Shown here piece after piece: positions 55,791-64,000 of a DNA stretch of 64,000 nucleotides. The number at the start of each line of letters is the position of its first letter. The first letter of the stretch is position 1. Position numbers and translations under genes: made by a program. Below the pieces are notes generated by a model. It saw only the letters and a program-made list of their open reading frames with translations. It was not told the origin of the DNA and did no database searches. This stretch comes from Chionoecetes opilio (Eukaryota > Arthropoda > Malacostraca > Decapoda > Majidae): assembly GCA_016584305.1 (NCBI GenBank), contig JACEEZ010024172.1:245626-309625 (forward strand), written 5' to 3'.

Positions 55791-56022
55791 CCTACATAAA
55801 AATTAGGAAAAAGGAGATGCCTGAACAACATAAAGAAGTCCTACAGCTTCCTTCATAGAAATGTAGAAGTTTGGAATGGGCTAAATGAGGTGATATCGGC
55901 AAAAAATGTGCACCAGTTGAAAGAAAGACTGGATAAATGTAGATACGGAGACGGGACCCCACGAGTATAGCTCAGGCCCTGTAAAACACAACTAGGTAAA
56001 TACAACTAGGTAAATACACACA
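55790..56022 (+). mobile_element. LINE C-terminal remnant and tail
   Basis: GAAATGTAGAAGTTTGGAAT, GGAGACGGGACCCCACGAGT and two tandem ACAACTAGGTAAATAC tail units; coding is disrupted. Confidence 0.65.
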
Positions 56023-56029
56023 CACAAAC

Positions 56030-56146
56030 TAAATTGGTCCACCCCCCCTTTTTATATTCCCTTACTGTATTATTTATGGGGACTGGCAAATATATGGGCT
56101 TTTTATTACTCCTTTTTTTTTTTTTGCTCTTGGCCAGTCCTTTGTG

Positions 56147-56207
<61 letters not shown>

Positions 56208-56285
56208 CCTGACTGTTACTCCTTTTTATTTTGCCCTTGGCCAGTCCTTTGTGGTGTAAAAAACAAATAAATAAATAAATAAATA
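56030..56285 (-). mobile_element. LINE-like tail fragments (two, in tandem)
   Basis: GGGGACTGGCAAATATATGG, GCTCTTGGCCAGTCCTTTGT and poly(A); a second shorter TTGGCCAGTCCTTTGTGG copy with (AAAT)n follows, ending 27 bases below an HTT donor. Confidence 0.65.
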
Positions 56286-56311
56286 AATAAACTAAAACAA
56301 ACCATACACAC

Positions 56312-56529
56312 CTGACTGACTCTCCGTCCTGGCACCCCATAGACAGGTCTTCGAGGTCCTTCTCCAGCTGTTTGAGGGGCAGGTTGAAGCACAGGTGATG
56401 CAGGCTGGGTCCCTCCATCCCCCCGCCGCCTGCCTCCGCCCCTTCCCGGGAGTGAGTGTCCCCCGAACCTTTGCGGGACATTTGCTCACACAGGGCCATC
56501 ACGTTGGACCCAAAGAGACACTTCAACAA
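56312..56529 (-). CDS. HTT: HTT exon g, N-HEAT
   Basis: Acceptor GCCGTCCAG, donor GTCAG|GTGTGT. It starts in phase 0 and ends in phase 2. It encodes LLKCLFGSNVMALCEQMSRK, a glycine/glutamate-rich insert, then SLHHLCFNLPLKQLEKDLED. Vertebrate equivalents are LLKTLFGTNL and [20 protein letters not shown]. A 27-bp minisatellite starts about 35 bp upstream of the acceptor. Confidence 0.95.
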
Positions 56530-56564
56530 CTGGACGGCGAGGTGGCGAGAAAAGAACGAATTTA

Positions 56565-57450
56565 AGAAATAAATCAGAAAGGAAGAAATTAAGAAATAAA
56601 TCGGAAAGGAAGAAATTAAGAAATAAATCGGAAAGCAAGAAATTAAGAAATAAATCGGAAAGGTAGAAATTAAGAAATAAATCGGAAAGGAAAAAATTTA
56701 GAAATAAATCGGAAAGGAAGAAATTAAGAAATAAATCGGAAAGGTAGAAATTAAGAAATAAATCGGAAAGGAAGAAATTAAGAAATAAATCGGAAAGGAA
56801 GAAATTAAGAAATAAATCGGAAAGGAAAAAATTAAGAAATAAATCGGAAAGGAAGAAATTAAGAAATAAATCGGAGAGGTAGAAATTAAGAAATAAATCG
56901 GAGAGGAAGAAATTAAGAAATAAATCGGTAAGGTAGATATTAAGAAATAAATCGGAAAGGAAGAAATTAAGAAATAAATTGGAAAGGAAGAAATTAAGAA
57001 ATAAATCAGAAAGGAAGAAATTAAGAAATAAATCGGCAAGGTAGAAATTAAGAAATAAATCGGAAAGGAAAACATTTAGAAATAAATCGGAAAGGAAGAA
57101 ATTAAGAAATAAATCGGAGAGGTAGAAATTAAGAAATAAATCGGAGAGGAAGAAATTAAGAAATAAATCGGTAAGGTAGATATTAAGAAATAAATCGGAA
57201 AGGAAGAAATTAAGAAATAAATCGGAGAGGAAGAAATTAAGAAATAAATCAGAAAGGAAGAAATTAAGAAATAAATCGGCAAGGTAGAAATTAAGAAATA
57301 AATCGGAAAGGAAAAAATTTAGAAATAAATCGGAAAGGAAGAAATTAAGAAATAAATCAGAAAGGAAGAAATTAAGAAATAAATCGGCAAGGAAGAAATT
57401 AAGAAAGAAATCGGAAAGGAAGAAATTAAGAAAGAAATCGGCAAAGGAGA
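56565..57450 (-). repeat. 27-bp minisatellite, about 33 copies
   Basis: CGGAAAGGAAGAAATTAAGA plus AATAAAT. The length is a multiple of three, so the minus strand reads an endless FPIYFLISS peptide. It is not a gene: there is no start context and it lies in an HTT intron. Confidence 0.95.
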
Positions 57451-57552
57451 AATTTAGTGGTCTGTAAGAAAGTGAACTCTACTCCTCTGTAAATGGTAGG
57501 GTATACATGTGCTATTCAAATGATGTTCAGTTACTGCCCTACACTTACCCTC

Positions 57553-58110
57553 TACACCTATACCCACACCCACACCCACTCCCACACACCCACAGCCACA
57601 CACCAACACACCCACAGCCACAGCCACACACCAACACACCCACAGCCACAGCCACACACCAACACACCCACAGCCACAGCCACACACCAACACACCCACA
57701 CCCACAGCCACACACCAACACACCCACACCCACAGCCACACACCAACACACCCACACCCACAGCCACACACCAACACACCCACACACCAACACACCCACA
57801 CCCACAGCCACACACCAACACACCCACATCCCACACACACACCCACATCCCACACACATACCCACATCCCACACACACACACACACACACACATTTCAAC
57901 CACACACACCCCTTCCACCTACACCCACACACACACACACCCACATCTCACCCACACACACCCCTTCCACCTACACCCACACCCACACCCACCCACTTAC
58001 ACCTATACACCCACATCCCACCTACACACCTATAGACCCACATCTCACACACCCACACCTACACCCACATCTCACCCACACACACCCACATCCCACCTAC
58101 ACACCCGCAC
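57553..58110 (+). repeat. CCCACA/GCCACA minisatellite
   Basis: Variable ACACACCCACAGCCACACAC units, C-rich throughout. Frames in all phases are open by composition. Confidence 0.95.
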
Positions 58111-58118
58111 CCATACAC

Positions 58119-58170
58119 CTGCTGGCCACACTGCACAGTGAGGGTGGGCATGAGGGAGGTGACAGCCTTG
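58119..58170 (-). repeat. Copy of HTT exon f 3' end and donor
   Basis: 52 bases match 58252-58303 with two differences; the copied donor reads GGCCAGCAG|GTGTAT. Confidence 0.95.
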
Positions 58171-58251
58171 CACCCACCCACACCCCCCACCTACATACAC
58201 ACACATACACCCACATCCCACACCTACACCACAGAACTCGCACCCACCCAC

Positions 58252-58437
58252 CTGCTGGCCACACTGCACGGTGAGGGTGGGCATGAGGGAGGTGACGGCC
58301 TTGAGGTACTGCAACACCTCGTCCGCCAGCTTGCCAAACTCCACCATGGACGCCACCTCCAGGAGCCGCCCCAGACTGGACAGGGTGACGCGCAGCACGC
58401 CGCACACCCTCTCTGTGGTGCTGTCCTCAAGGGAGAT
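58252..58437 (-). CDS. HTT: HTT exon f, N-HEAT
   Basis: 62 codons, phase 0 at both ends. Acceptor GTGCACAG, donor GGCCAGCAG|GTGGGT. It encodes ISLEDSTTERVCGVLRVTLS, then LGRLLEVASMVEFGKLADEV and ends TLTVQCGQQ, matching the vertebrate [22 protein letters not shown] region. Its last 52 bases recur, with 2 differences, at 58119-58170. A weaker copy of its acceptor lies near 58908-58950. Confidence 0.96.
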
Positions 58438-58496
58438 CTGTGCACACCAGGAGGACCAACTTAAGGGTTATAAGGGATCCATTTATTTATATTTTA

Positions 58497-58612
58497 ATTT
58501 TGTTTACACTTGGTTTTTTTGGTTTTTTTACATCACAAAGGACTGGTCAAGGGAAAAAAGAAGAAGTAACAAATAGGCTGCTTAATTGCCAGTCCCTATA
58601 AAGAAGTTGATG
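58497..58612 (+). mobile_element. LINE-like tail fragment, opposite orientation
   Basis: Poly(T), then ACATCACAAAGGACTGGTCA and AATTGCCAGTCCCTATAAAG. Confidence 0.6.
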
Positions 58613-58619
58613 GGGATAA

Positions 58620-59160
58620 ATGCTGTGGAGAGAATCTATGGCAGGCAAGAGCAGGCAAGTTGGGATAAATGCTGTGAAGAGAAGACATCAGAGGTCATAT
58701 GGTACTATGACAAAGCATAAAAAAATGGATGGGTTAGAGAGAAAGAGTGAAATGGTGAGGGAAGGGGAGAGGGAATGCAATGTTACAGCAGGAGGGTTTA
58801 ATCAAATGAAAGATGTGTATTGGTTGTAGGAAGATTATAAATTGGGAATTGGGACACGGGGTGAGTAAGGAAAATTTCTTGGAGGCAAATAACTTGACTT
58901 GACTTCCTTGGTGGTGTCCTGAAGGGATGTCTGTGCACACCAGGAACTAAGTGACAGGAACAGAACTACTACTACTACAGCTACTCTAAGGAAACAAGAC
59001 TAAGAACAGGTTATAATTGATCCAACAGTAAATATTAGTCTTGTCCACACTGATACCTGATCCTTGGAATTCAGTAAGAGGGTGGCAATGACAGAAGAAT
59101 AGTTATTTATATTTCATCGTGTATCACATTCTCACATCTTCACAGCCCTTCCCTCCCTAT
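58620..59160. other. HTT intron, mostly unrecognised
   Basis: A short GGGATAAATGCTGTGGAGAG repeat at 58614-58690. Around 58908-58950 there is a diverged copy of the exon f acceptor (TGTCTGTGCACACCAGGAAC). Nothing else recognised. Confidence 0.4.
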
Positions 59161-59168
59161 CCACGCAC

Positions 59169-59284
59169 CTTATAGTTGGTGTGAGCATTCTTGAGCACGT
59201 CGTACATCTTGATATACTCGGGCATGTGAGCGAAGGAACCCACCGAGCCAGACCTGCCGGGCCGCCGCTCCTTCTCCTCCGAGT
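59169..59284 (-). CDS. HTT: HTT exon e, end of linker and return to HEAT repeats
   Basis: Acceptor TTGGCAG, donor CTATAAG|GTGCGT. It begins with two bases completing Asp and ends in phase 0. It encodes a charged stretch ([17 protein letters not shown]), then [20 protein letters not shown]. Vertebrate huntingtin has the equivalent [24 protein letters not shown] segment. Confidence 0.95.
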
Positions 59285-59338
59285 CTGCCAACGGGAGGGG
59301 ACGGGTCACCAACTATGCTCCTGACACTACACTGTCAG

Positions 59339-59552
59339 GACACTCAACCCTCGATTTAACTTACTAAATGGGGAATTGATGTGTCTGTTACTCGAAAATG
59401 TCCGTTGCTTGGTATTCTTTACGGTTTTTTTTTATAGTTTGGTTCGCTTGTCCAGGAGCAGATGGAGGCCGTTAAATCAAGCAGATGGAGGCCGTTAAAT
59501 CAAGCAGATGGAGGCCGTTAAATCCAAAGTCCGCTAAATCGAGGGTAGGTGT
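59339..59552. mobile_element. pogo-like MITE (CCCTCGATTT type), copy 2
   Basis: ACACTCAACCCTCGATTTAA to CTAAATCGAGGGTAGGTGT, with AGATGGAGGCCGTTAAATCA tandemly triplicated inside. Confidence 0.7.
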
Positions 59553-59860
59553 ATTTGGAAATGCACCCAACAGACAAACATACAGTTGACTAAACATTTG
59601 CATTAATCTTTTAGGCATACCAGGATCCTATTTAATCCTCTGTTCATATAATTTGTCACAGGTAGATAAGGATAAAGCTCCTCATCAGCATATAGTAAGT
59701 ACATTGGCACACCATTCACAGATAAACAGATTATTGTATGTACTTTATTTAAGCTTTCCATTTACCAACACAGGAAAGAAGATAGGTGGTGAAAAGATAA
59801 AAAATTAATAATAATAATAAAAAAAAAAATAATAATAATAATAATAAAAAGTAAAAAAAA

Positions 59861-59920
<60 letters not shown>

Positions 59921-59992
59921 GATAGATTCATGTTACATAAATTTTTGTAGGATTTTTTTTTAACATTGAATGAGATTTCTTTGCATAAGTAC

Positions 59993-60062
59993 CTCCTTTC
60001 TCCCCTCCGCCCGGTGACTGCTGGCGATTCTTGTCCCCGGACGTGTCTACGCGTGTCCGCCT
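59993..60062 (-). CDS. HTT: HTT exon d, disordered serine-rich linker
   Basis: Acceptor ATCAACAG, donor AAAGGAG|GTACTT. It starts in phase 0, ends in phase 1 and encodes RRTRVDTSGDKNRQQSPGGG EKG in two parts. This matches the charged, serine-rich linker that carries CDK5 sites in human huntingtin. The crab-like linker looks shorter, and whether those sites are conserved cannot be told by eye. Confidence 0.85.
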
Positions 60063-60247
60063 CTGTTGATAGTGTAAGGAATTAAGCTTGGGAGGTTTAG
60101 AATATATTATGTAATTATGTAATGTATGTAGGTCTATAGTTAGGTGTACATTTCCATTTCACTCTTTTCGTTCCCTAGCAAATTCAAGAGGCAGAGATGA
60201 TATCATGTCACGGGTAGCATAGAAGAGAGTAACGAGAGCAGGGGGGG

Positions 60248-60258
<11 letters not shown>

Positions 60259-60293
<35 letters not shown>
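60259..60293 (+). repeat. (CT)n microsatellite
   Basis: About 17 CT units near an HTT donor. Confidence 0.95.
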
Positions 60294-60301
<8 letters not shown>

Positions 60302-60315
60302 ACCCACACACACAC

Positions 60316-60456
60316 CTTGATAGGAGAGATAGCGGCCGGGGGAGCCAGGGGTGTCAGGGAAGGCCGCGTCCCTGGCACTACGTCCTCCAACACGTGGGAA
60401 TAGATGCTCAGGATCCTCAGGAGATGTTGCACCACACCCTCCGCCATCACCATCAG
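60316..60456 (-). CDS. HTT: HTT exon c, N-HEAT before the serine-rich linker
   Basis: 47 codons, phase 0 at both ends. Acceptor CCTTGCAG, donor ATCAAG|GTGTGT. It encodes LMVMAEGVVQHLLRILSIYS, then HVLEDVVPG and a proline-rich end SLTPLAPPAAISPIK. Vertebrate huntingtin has a matching HVLDDVAPG and PSLSPIRRK. A (CT)n tract lies about 20 nt downstream of the donor. Confidence 0.95.
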
Positions 60457-60536
60457 CTGCAAGGAATAAGATGAGGGTGTAAGCATATGCCACTCAGGGG
60501 TGAAGCAAGCATAATATTCAACACAACATTGCAGTG

Positions 60537-60598
60537 GTCAAGTCAAGTCAAGTCAAGTCAAGTCAAGTCAAGTCAAGTCAAGTCGTCAAGTCAAGTCA
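60537..60598 (+). repeat. (AAGTC)n pentanucleotide repeat
   Basis: About twelve units with one 2-bp interruption. Confidence 0.95.
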
Positions 60599-60745
60599 AA
60601 AACATTTATTTGCCCAATTAAACTTATGCATCTTGATTAATAAAATATAAAAATTGACATGGCAGAGCTCTTTGAATGAGTCAACATTTTTAAAGAGCTC
60701 CTTTAAACTGGTATTTCTGCCTGTCTGCCTGTCTGTGTGTCTTAC

Positions 60746-60825
60746 CTGAGGTGCCCCGAGGAAGGACCACGGCACCTTGGTCCCGGCACTCTCCTTCTTC
60801 TGCCGCAGAGCACTCACCGCAATGC
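60746..60825 (-). CDS. HTT: HTT exon b, N-HEAT
   Basis: Acceptor CTTGTAG, donor CCTCAG|GTAAGA. It enters with two bases completing a glycine and ends in phase 0. It encodes IAVSALRQKKESAGTKVPWS followed by FLGAPQ. It is a short exon whose assignment rests on phase and on its flanking exons. Confidence 0.85.
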
Positions 60826-60949
60826 CTACAAGTACAAGGCAATCGGGTCAGTCCACATCAAAATGACTTTATTCGTTACGACAAAACCATTACTACACTT
60901 AAAATTATCAACACTTCATTAAATTAAACTGACAAATATTACTATCTGT

Positions 60950-61760
60950 TGAAAGAAAAAAAAATCACAATAAGATATAAACAATAGTAAGGCTAGTCTA
61001 TGGAAAAAAAGACAGAGAGAACCAGTAAATCTAGTCCTACCACCCTTGCTGCATTGCCTAACCCCTTCACACCCAGATTCTTCCTTTGCTATATAAAATC
61101 GTCTGTTGTTAGCCATGAAATTACGAAAAGTAAGTAAATAAACCAAATTACCTAGTGTACAAGGATACTAAACAGGTCCTATCTATAAAATATTACTTAT
61201 ATTCCCTAAAAATGGTCTAATGGTACCCAAATTACAATGGAAATTACGTTCTGGGCCTCAAGGGGTTAAACCAACAAAAATTACTGATCTGTTTACCAAA
61301 AAAAAATCAGAATAAGATAGAAACAATAGTGAGGATAGTCTATGGGAAAAAAGACAGAGAACCAGTAAATCTAGTCCTACCACCCTTGCTGCATTACCTA
61401 ACCCCTTCACACCCAGATTCTTCCTTTGCTATATAAAATCATCTGTTGTTAGCCATAAAATTACGAAAAGTATCATAATTTATATACCAAATTACCTAGT
61501 GGACAAGGGGTATATACAGGTGATATATATAAAATAGTCTTATATTAATCAAAATTGTCTATAATGGTTGCCAAATTACTATGGAAATTACGTTATGGAC
61601 CTCAAGGGGTTAAACCGACAAAAATTACTGATCTGTTTACCTAAAAAAAAAATCAGAATAAGATATAAACAATAGTGAGGATAGTCTATGGGAAAAAAGA
61701 CAGAAAGAACCATTAATTCTAGTCATACCACCCTTACTGCATTACTTAAGGATAAGGATG
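60950..61760 (+). repeat. About 340-bp tandem duplication carrying piggyBac-like MITE copies 8 and 9
   Basis: AAGATAGAAACAATAGTGAG plus ACCAGTAAATCTAGTCCTAC recurs at about 60970, 61315 and 61660. MITE copies lie between (61058-61268 and 61398-61614). Because flank and MITE repeat together, the duplication came after insertion. Confidence 0.85.
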
Positions 61761-61768
61761 AGGACCAC

Positions 61769-61984
61769 TACACGCGCCGCACGTTAAGTTGGCAAAAATG
61801 ACGCCCCTTCACTTCCCCCTTCCGAACGCACGGGATTGGCTGAGGTGTTGGGTGTTGGGTGAGAATGCCTTACTCCAAGTTCCGCCCTAAAGCCCCAACA
61901 CCCAACACCTCAGCCAATCCCGTGCATTCGGAAGGGGGGAGTGAGGGGGCCCATTTTTGCCACCCTTAACGTGTGGCGACTATA
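61769..61984. mobile_element. Foldback MITE family A, copy 8
   Basis: ACGCGCCGCACGTTAAGTTG to CTTAACGTGTGGCGACTATA. Confidence 0.9.
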
Positions 61985-62099
61985 CAGACATACCTATACT
62001 TTCTCTGTACAGCAGTGTCTATATTGCCCACGTGTATATATTATATTTTATTTGCTTTAGTACTTAAGTTCATTCCCTCATGTCTATATACTGTGTTGT

Positions 62100-62399
62100 T
62101 ATACTACTACTACTACTACTACTACTACTGCTACTACTACTGCTACTGCTACTGCTACTGCTACTACTACTACTGCTACTGCTACTGCTACTGCTACTGC
62201 TGCTGCTGCTACTGCTACTGCTACTGCTACTGCTACTGCTACTGCTACTACTGCTACTACTGCTACTGCTACTGCTACTGCTACTACTGCTACTGCTACT
62301 ACTACTACTACTACTACTACTGCTACTGCTACTACTACTACTACTACTACTGCTACTGCTACTACTACTACTACTACTACTGTACTACTACTACTACTA

Positions 62400-62438
<39 letters not shown>

Positions 62439-62463
62439 ACTACTACTACAACTACTACTACTG
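62100..62463 (+). repeat. (CTA)/(CTG) trinucleotide tract
   Basis: Interleaved CTACTG and CTACTA units, 360 bp. Leucine and tyrosine runs are artefacts. Confidence 0.97.
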
Positions 62464-62580
62464 TTCTTTGCTTGAGTACTTAAGTTCATTCCCTCATTGC
62501 TCTCTCATTATTATTCGCTGTTTATTTTTTTCTCTGTATCCTTTGGTGCATATTAAATTATTCTATGTTTATTTTTATTG

Positions 62581-62634
<54 letters not shown>
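62581..62634 (+). repeat. (ATT)n microsatellite at an HTT donor
   Basis: About 17 ATT units; the donor hexamer GTATAA of exon a is at its edge. Confidence 0.97.
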
Positions 62635-62635
<1 letters not shown>

Positions 62636-62636
62636 C

Positions 62637-62758
62637 CAGCCAGGATGTTGGATGCGATGGTGAGGATGTTTTGCTGCATGGAGAGGTCGCCTGCTATGGT
62701 GGACTCGCCGGCCAGGGAGAGGACCAGAGTGATCAGGCCAATGTGGGTGTTGGTCTCA
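62637..62758 (-). CDS. HTT: HTT exon a (first in window), late N-HEAT
   Basis: Acceptor TTCCCTGCAG, donor GCTG|GTATAA. The exon begins with one base completing a codon and ends in phase 1. It encodes ETNTHIGLITLVLSLAGEST and continues to NILTIASNILAG, a helical HEAT-type segment. The joined codon gives AG-IAVSALRQ, which resembles the LAGNLLAAS stretch of vertebrate huntingtin. The donor abuts an (ATT)n tract. Confidence 0.85.
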
Positions 62759-62799
62759 CTGCAGGGAAGAACAATTGAATATTAGTATTAGTAACACCT

Positions 62800-63448
62800 T
62801 GTACTTTTTTTTTTTTTTTTTTACATGACAAAGGACTGGCCATTGGCAAAGAAAAGAGGTAACAAAAAGCCCAGCCCGCTTAGTTGCCAATCCCTATAAA
62901 GATAGTACCGTAGATAACAGTGAAGTCGCCAGGACAACTTTTTTTTCTGTTTACAGACGTGTGGTGGCGTTAATACTTACATTTCTACATCCATGATTTC
63001 AGGAAAGTTAGAAGGGGCTATCTGGAGAGTCTGTGTCATTTTGTGTCTTCATCTGTGTCATAGTATGGCTATAAATGAACAAATTACAAAAATATCTACA
63101 AAGTGGCTACCAACAGTAGAGTCGCCATCTAGTGTTTATTTACTGAGTGTCGTACCGCTGTCGTCGTCGCCCGAAAAAAAAAGTGCGTAGCAAAATTTGA
63201 AACCGTCTATACTTGCAGATAGAAAGCATAAAACAACGCTGAAACAGGGTAGATTATGCAGTCATGATATAAACTACTGTGTATCATCTTCAGTGGCACA
63301 TAAAAATCAGTAGTAATGCTATAATTCGTAATATATGGCACCTGGCGACATCACTGCAGGTGGCGACTTCACTGTTATCTACGTTAAGAGAATAAAGAAA
63401 GGGGGTGGGCCAATTTAGTTCAGGAGGGGTCTTGTCACTCCTCTCTTA
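62800..63448 (+). mobile_element. LINE-like tail fragment split by a MITE
   Basis: 62800-62905 holds poly(T), GACAAAGGACTGGCCATTGG and TTGCCAATCCCTATAAAGAT; 63388-63448 continues with GGCCAATTTAGTTCAGGAGG. The foldback MITE lies between. Confidence 0.7.
62906..63387. mobile_element. Foldback MITE family B, long form
   Basis: TACCGTAGATAACAGTGAAG to CTTCACTGTTATCTACGTTA, 480 bp, nested in a LINE-like tail with TA at the joint. Confidence 0.85.
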
Positions 63449-63449
63449 C

Positions 63450-63800
63450 ATTTGTCACTACTTACATTATATTTGATGGTTAGCAGATGTTTGAGCTTCT
63501 AAACATGTTGTATACTGAGAGGAATTAGATACTTTCCTTGTGTGTTTATTACATCTCCACTGCATGAGAAAAATAATATAAAAAAAAACAGATTATAAGA
63601 CTCATTTTGAAAGTAAAATTTGAAACATACACAATTGATGGAGACACAAAAAACCTCACTTAGACTGTACAGAAGCATTGGCGACTTTCTCAGTAAGGTT
63701 TTCGTATTTCTACTCCACAAGAAAAAAAGTATAAGTAACCAGAAAAGTATAGGATCAATTTTGAAGGTAAAATAATCAACATCTATGATTGAAGGACACA
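63450..63800. other. HTT intron, nothing recognised
   Basis: AT-rich. A weak approximately 130-bp repeat (TTTGAAGGTAAAAT, GGACACATAAAAGTTT) leads into the array that follows. Confidence 0.4.
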
Positions 63801-64000
63801 TAAAAGTTTACCTGGCCTGTGAAAGAGAAGTGATTAATTTTGAAGGTAAAATAAACATGCTATGACTGAAGGACACATAAAAGTTTACCTGGCCTGTGAA
63901 AGAGAAGTGAACAATTTTGAAGGTAAAATAAACATGCTATGACTGAAGGGGACACAAAAGTTTACCTGGCCTGTGAAAGAGAAGTGATTAATTTTGAAGG
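63745..64000 (+). repeat. About 70-75 bp repeat running off the window
   Basis: Units of ATTTTGAAGGTAAAATAAAC plus TGACTGAAGGACACATAAAA and GTTTACCTGGCCTGTGAAAG. On the minus strand each holds TTTCACAGGCCAG|GTAAAC, an acceptor-like AG five bases before a donor-like GT. Confidence 0.85.

Noticed and set aside
56698..57282. Minus-strand FPIYFLISS repeat protein
   Set aside because: 27-bp minisatellite with unit length divisible by three, lying within an HTT intron.
57454..58274. His/Thr/Pro-rich or Cys/Val/Trp-rich frames on both strands
   Set aside because: CCCACA-type repeat, open in all phases by composition.

Overview
The window is a stretch of nuclear DNA from an arthropod, most likely a decapod crustacean such as a crab. 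The evidence is a long multi-exon animal gene with GT-AG introns, a very high load of micro- and minisatellites, short TTAGG arrays, and dispersed LINE tails and MITE families of the kind I associate with decapod assemblies. The species is inferred and not proven.

One gene dominates. It is huntingtin (HTT) on the minus strand, from 62758 down to the stop codon at 5676. I resolve 33 coding exons. Every donor and acceptor phase matches its neighbour, giving about 6.08 kb of coding sequence, or roughly 2,025 residues. This is the last two thirds of the protein: the end of the N-HEAT solenoid, the bridge and the whole C-HEAT solenoid. The 5' exons, including any polyglutamine region, lie beyond base 64000. 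One exon (18066-18205) needs a 1-nt correction in a CCCCC run.

Region by region. 1-4850 is downstream intergenic DNA with a long-TIR element, LINE tails and foldback MITEs. 4870-5675 is the probable HTT 3' UTR. 5676-19556 holds the last ten HTT exons among minisatellites. 19557-27663 is one large intron containing a hAT element with an intact 8-bp target duplication, three TIR elements carrying a LINE-like tail, and a GC-rich intronless NFACT-R/KH pseudogene followed by poly(A). 27664-62758 holds the other 23 exons among tandem arrays, pogo-like, piggyBac-like and foldback elements. 62759-64000 is intron with a nested MITE and a 70-75 bp repeat running off the window.

The most notable pattern is that many HTT exon-intron junctions are copied into the adjoining intron, splice site included. 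The clearest are a 47-bp array of about 16 copies carrying the last 11 codons and donor of the exon at 54948, and a 38-bp array of about 44 copies resembling the donor of the exon at 37090. Single or few-copy duplications lie near 29.1, 33.6, 34.9, 39.4, 41.4, 45.0, 58.1 and 58.9 kb. Each creates decoy splice sites inside a conserved gene.

The only other protein-like locus is the broken pseudogene at 24074-25353, plus transposon coding remnants (hAT C-terminus, LINE C-termini). I see no operons, CRISPR arrays or complete tRNA or rRNA genes.
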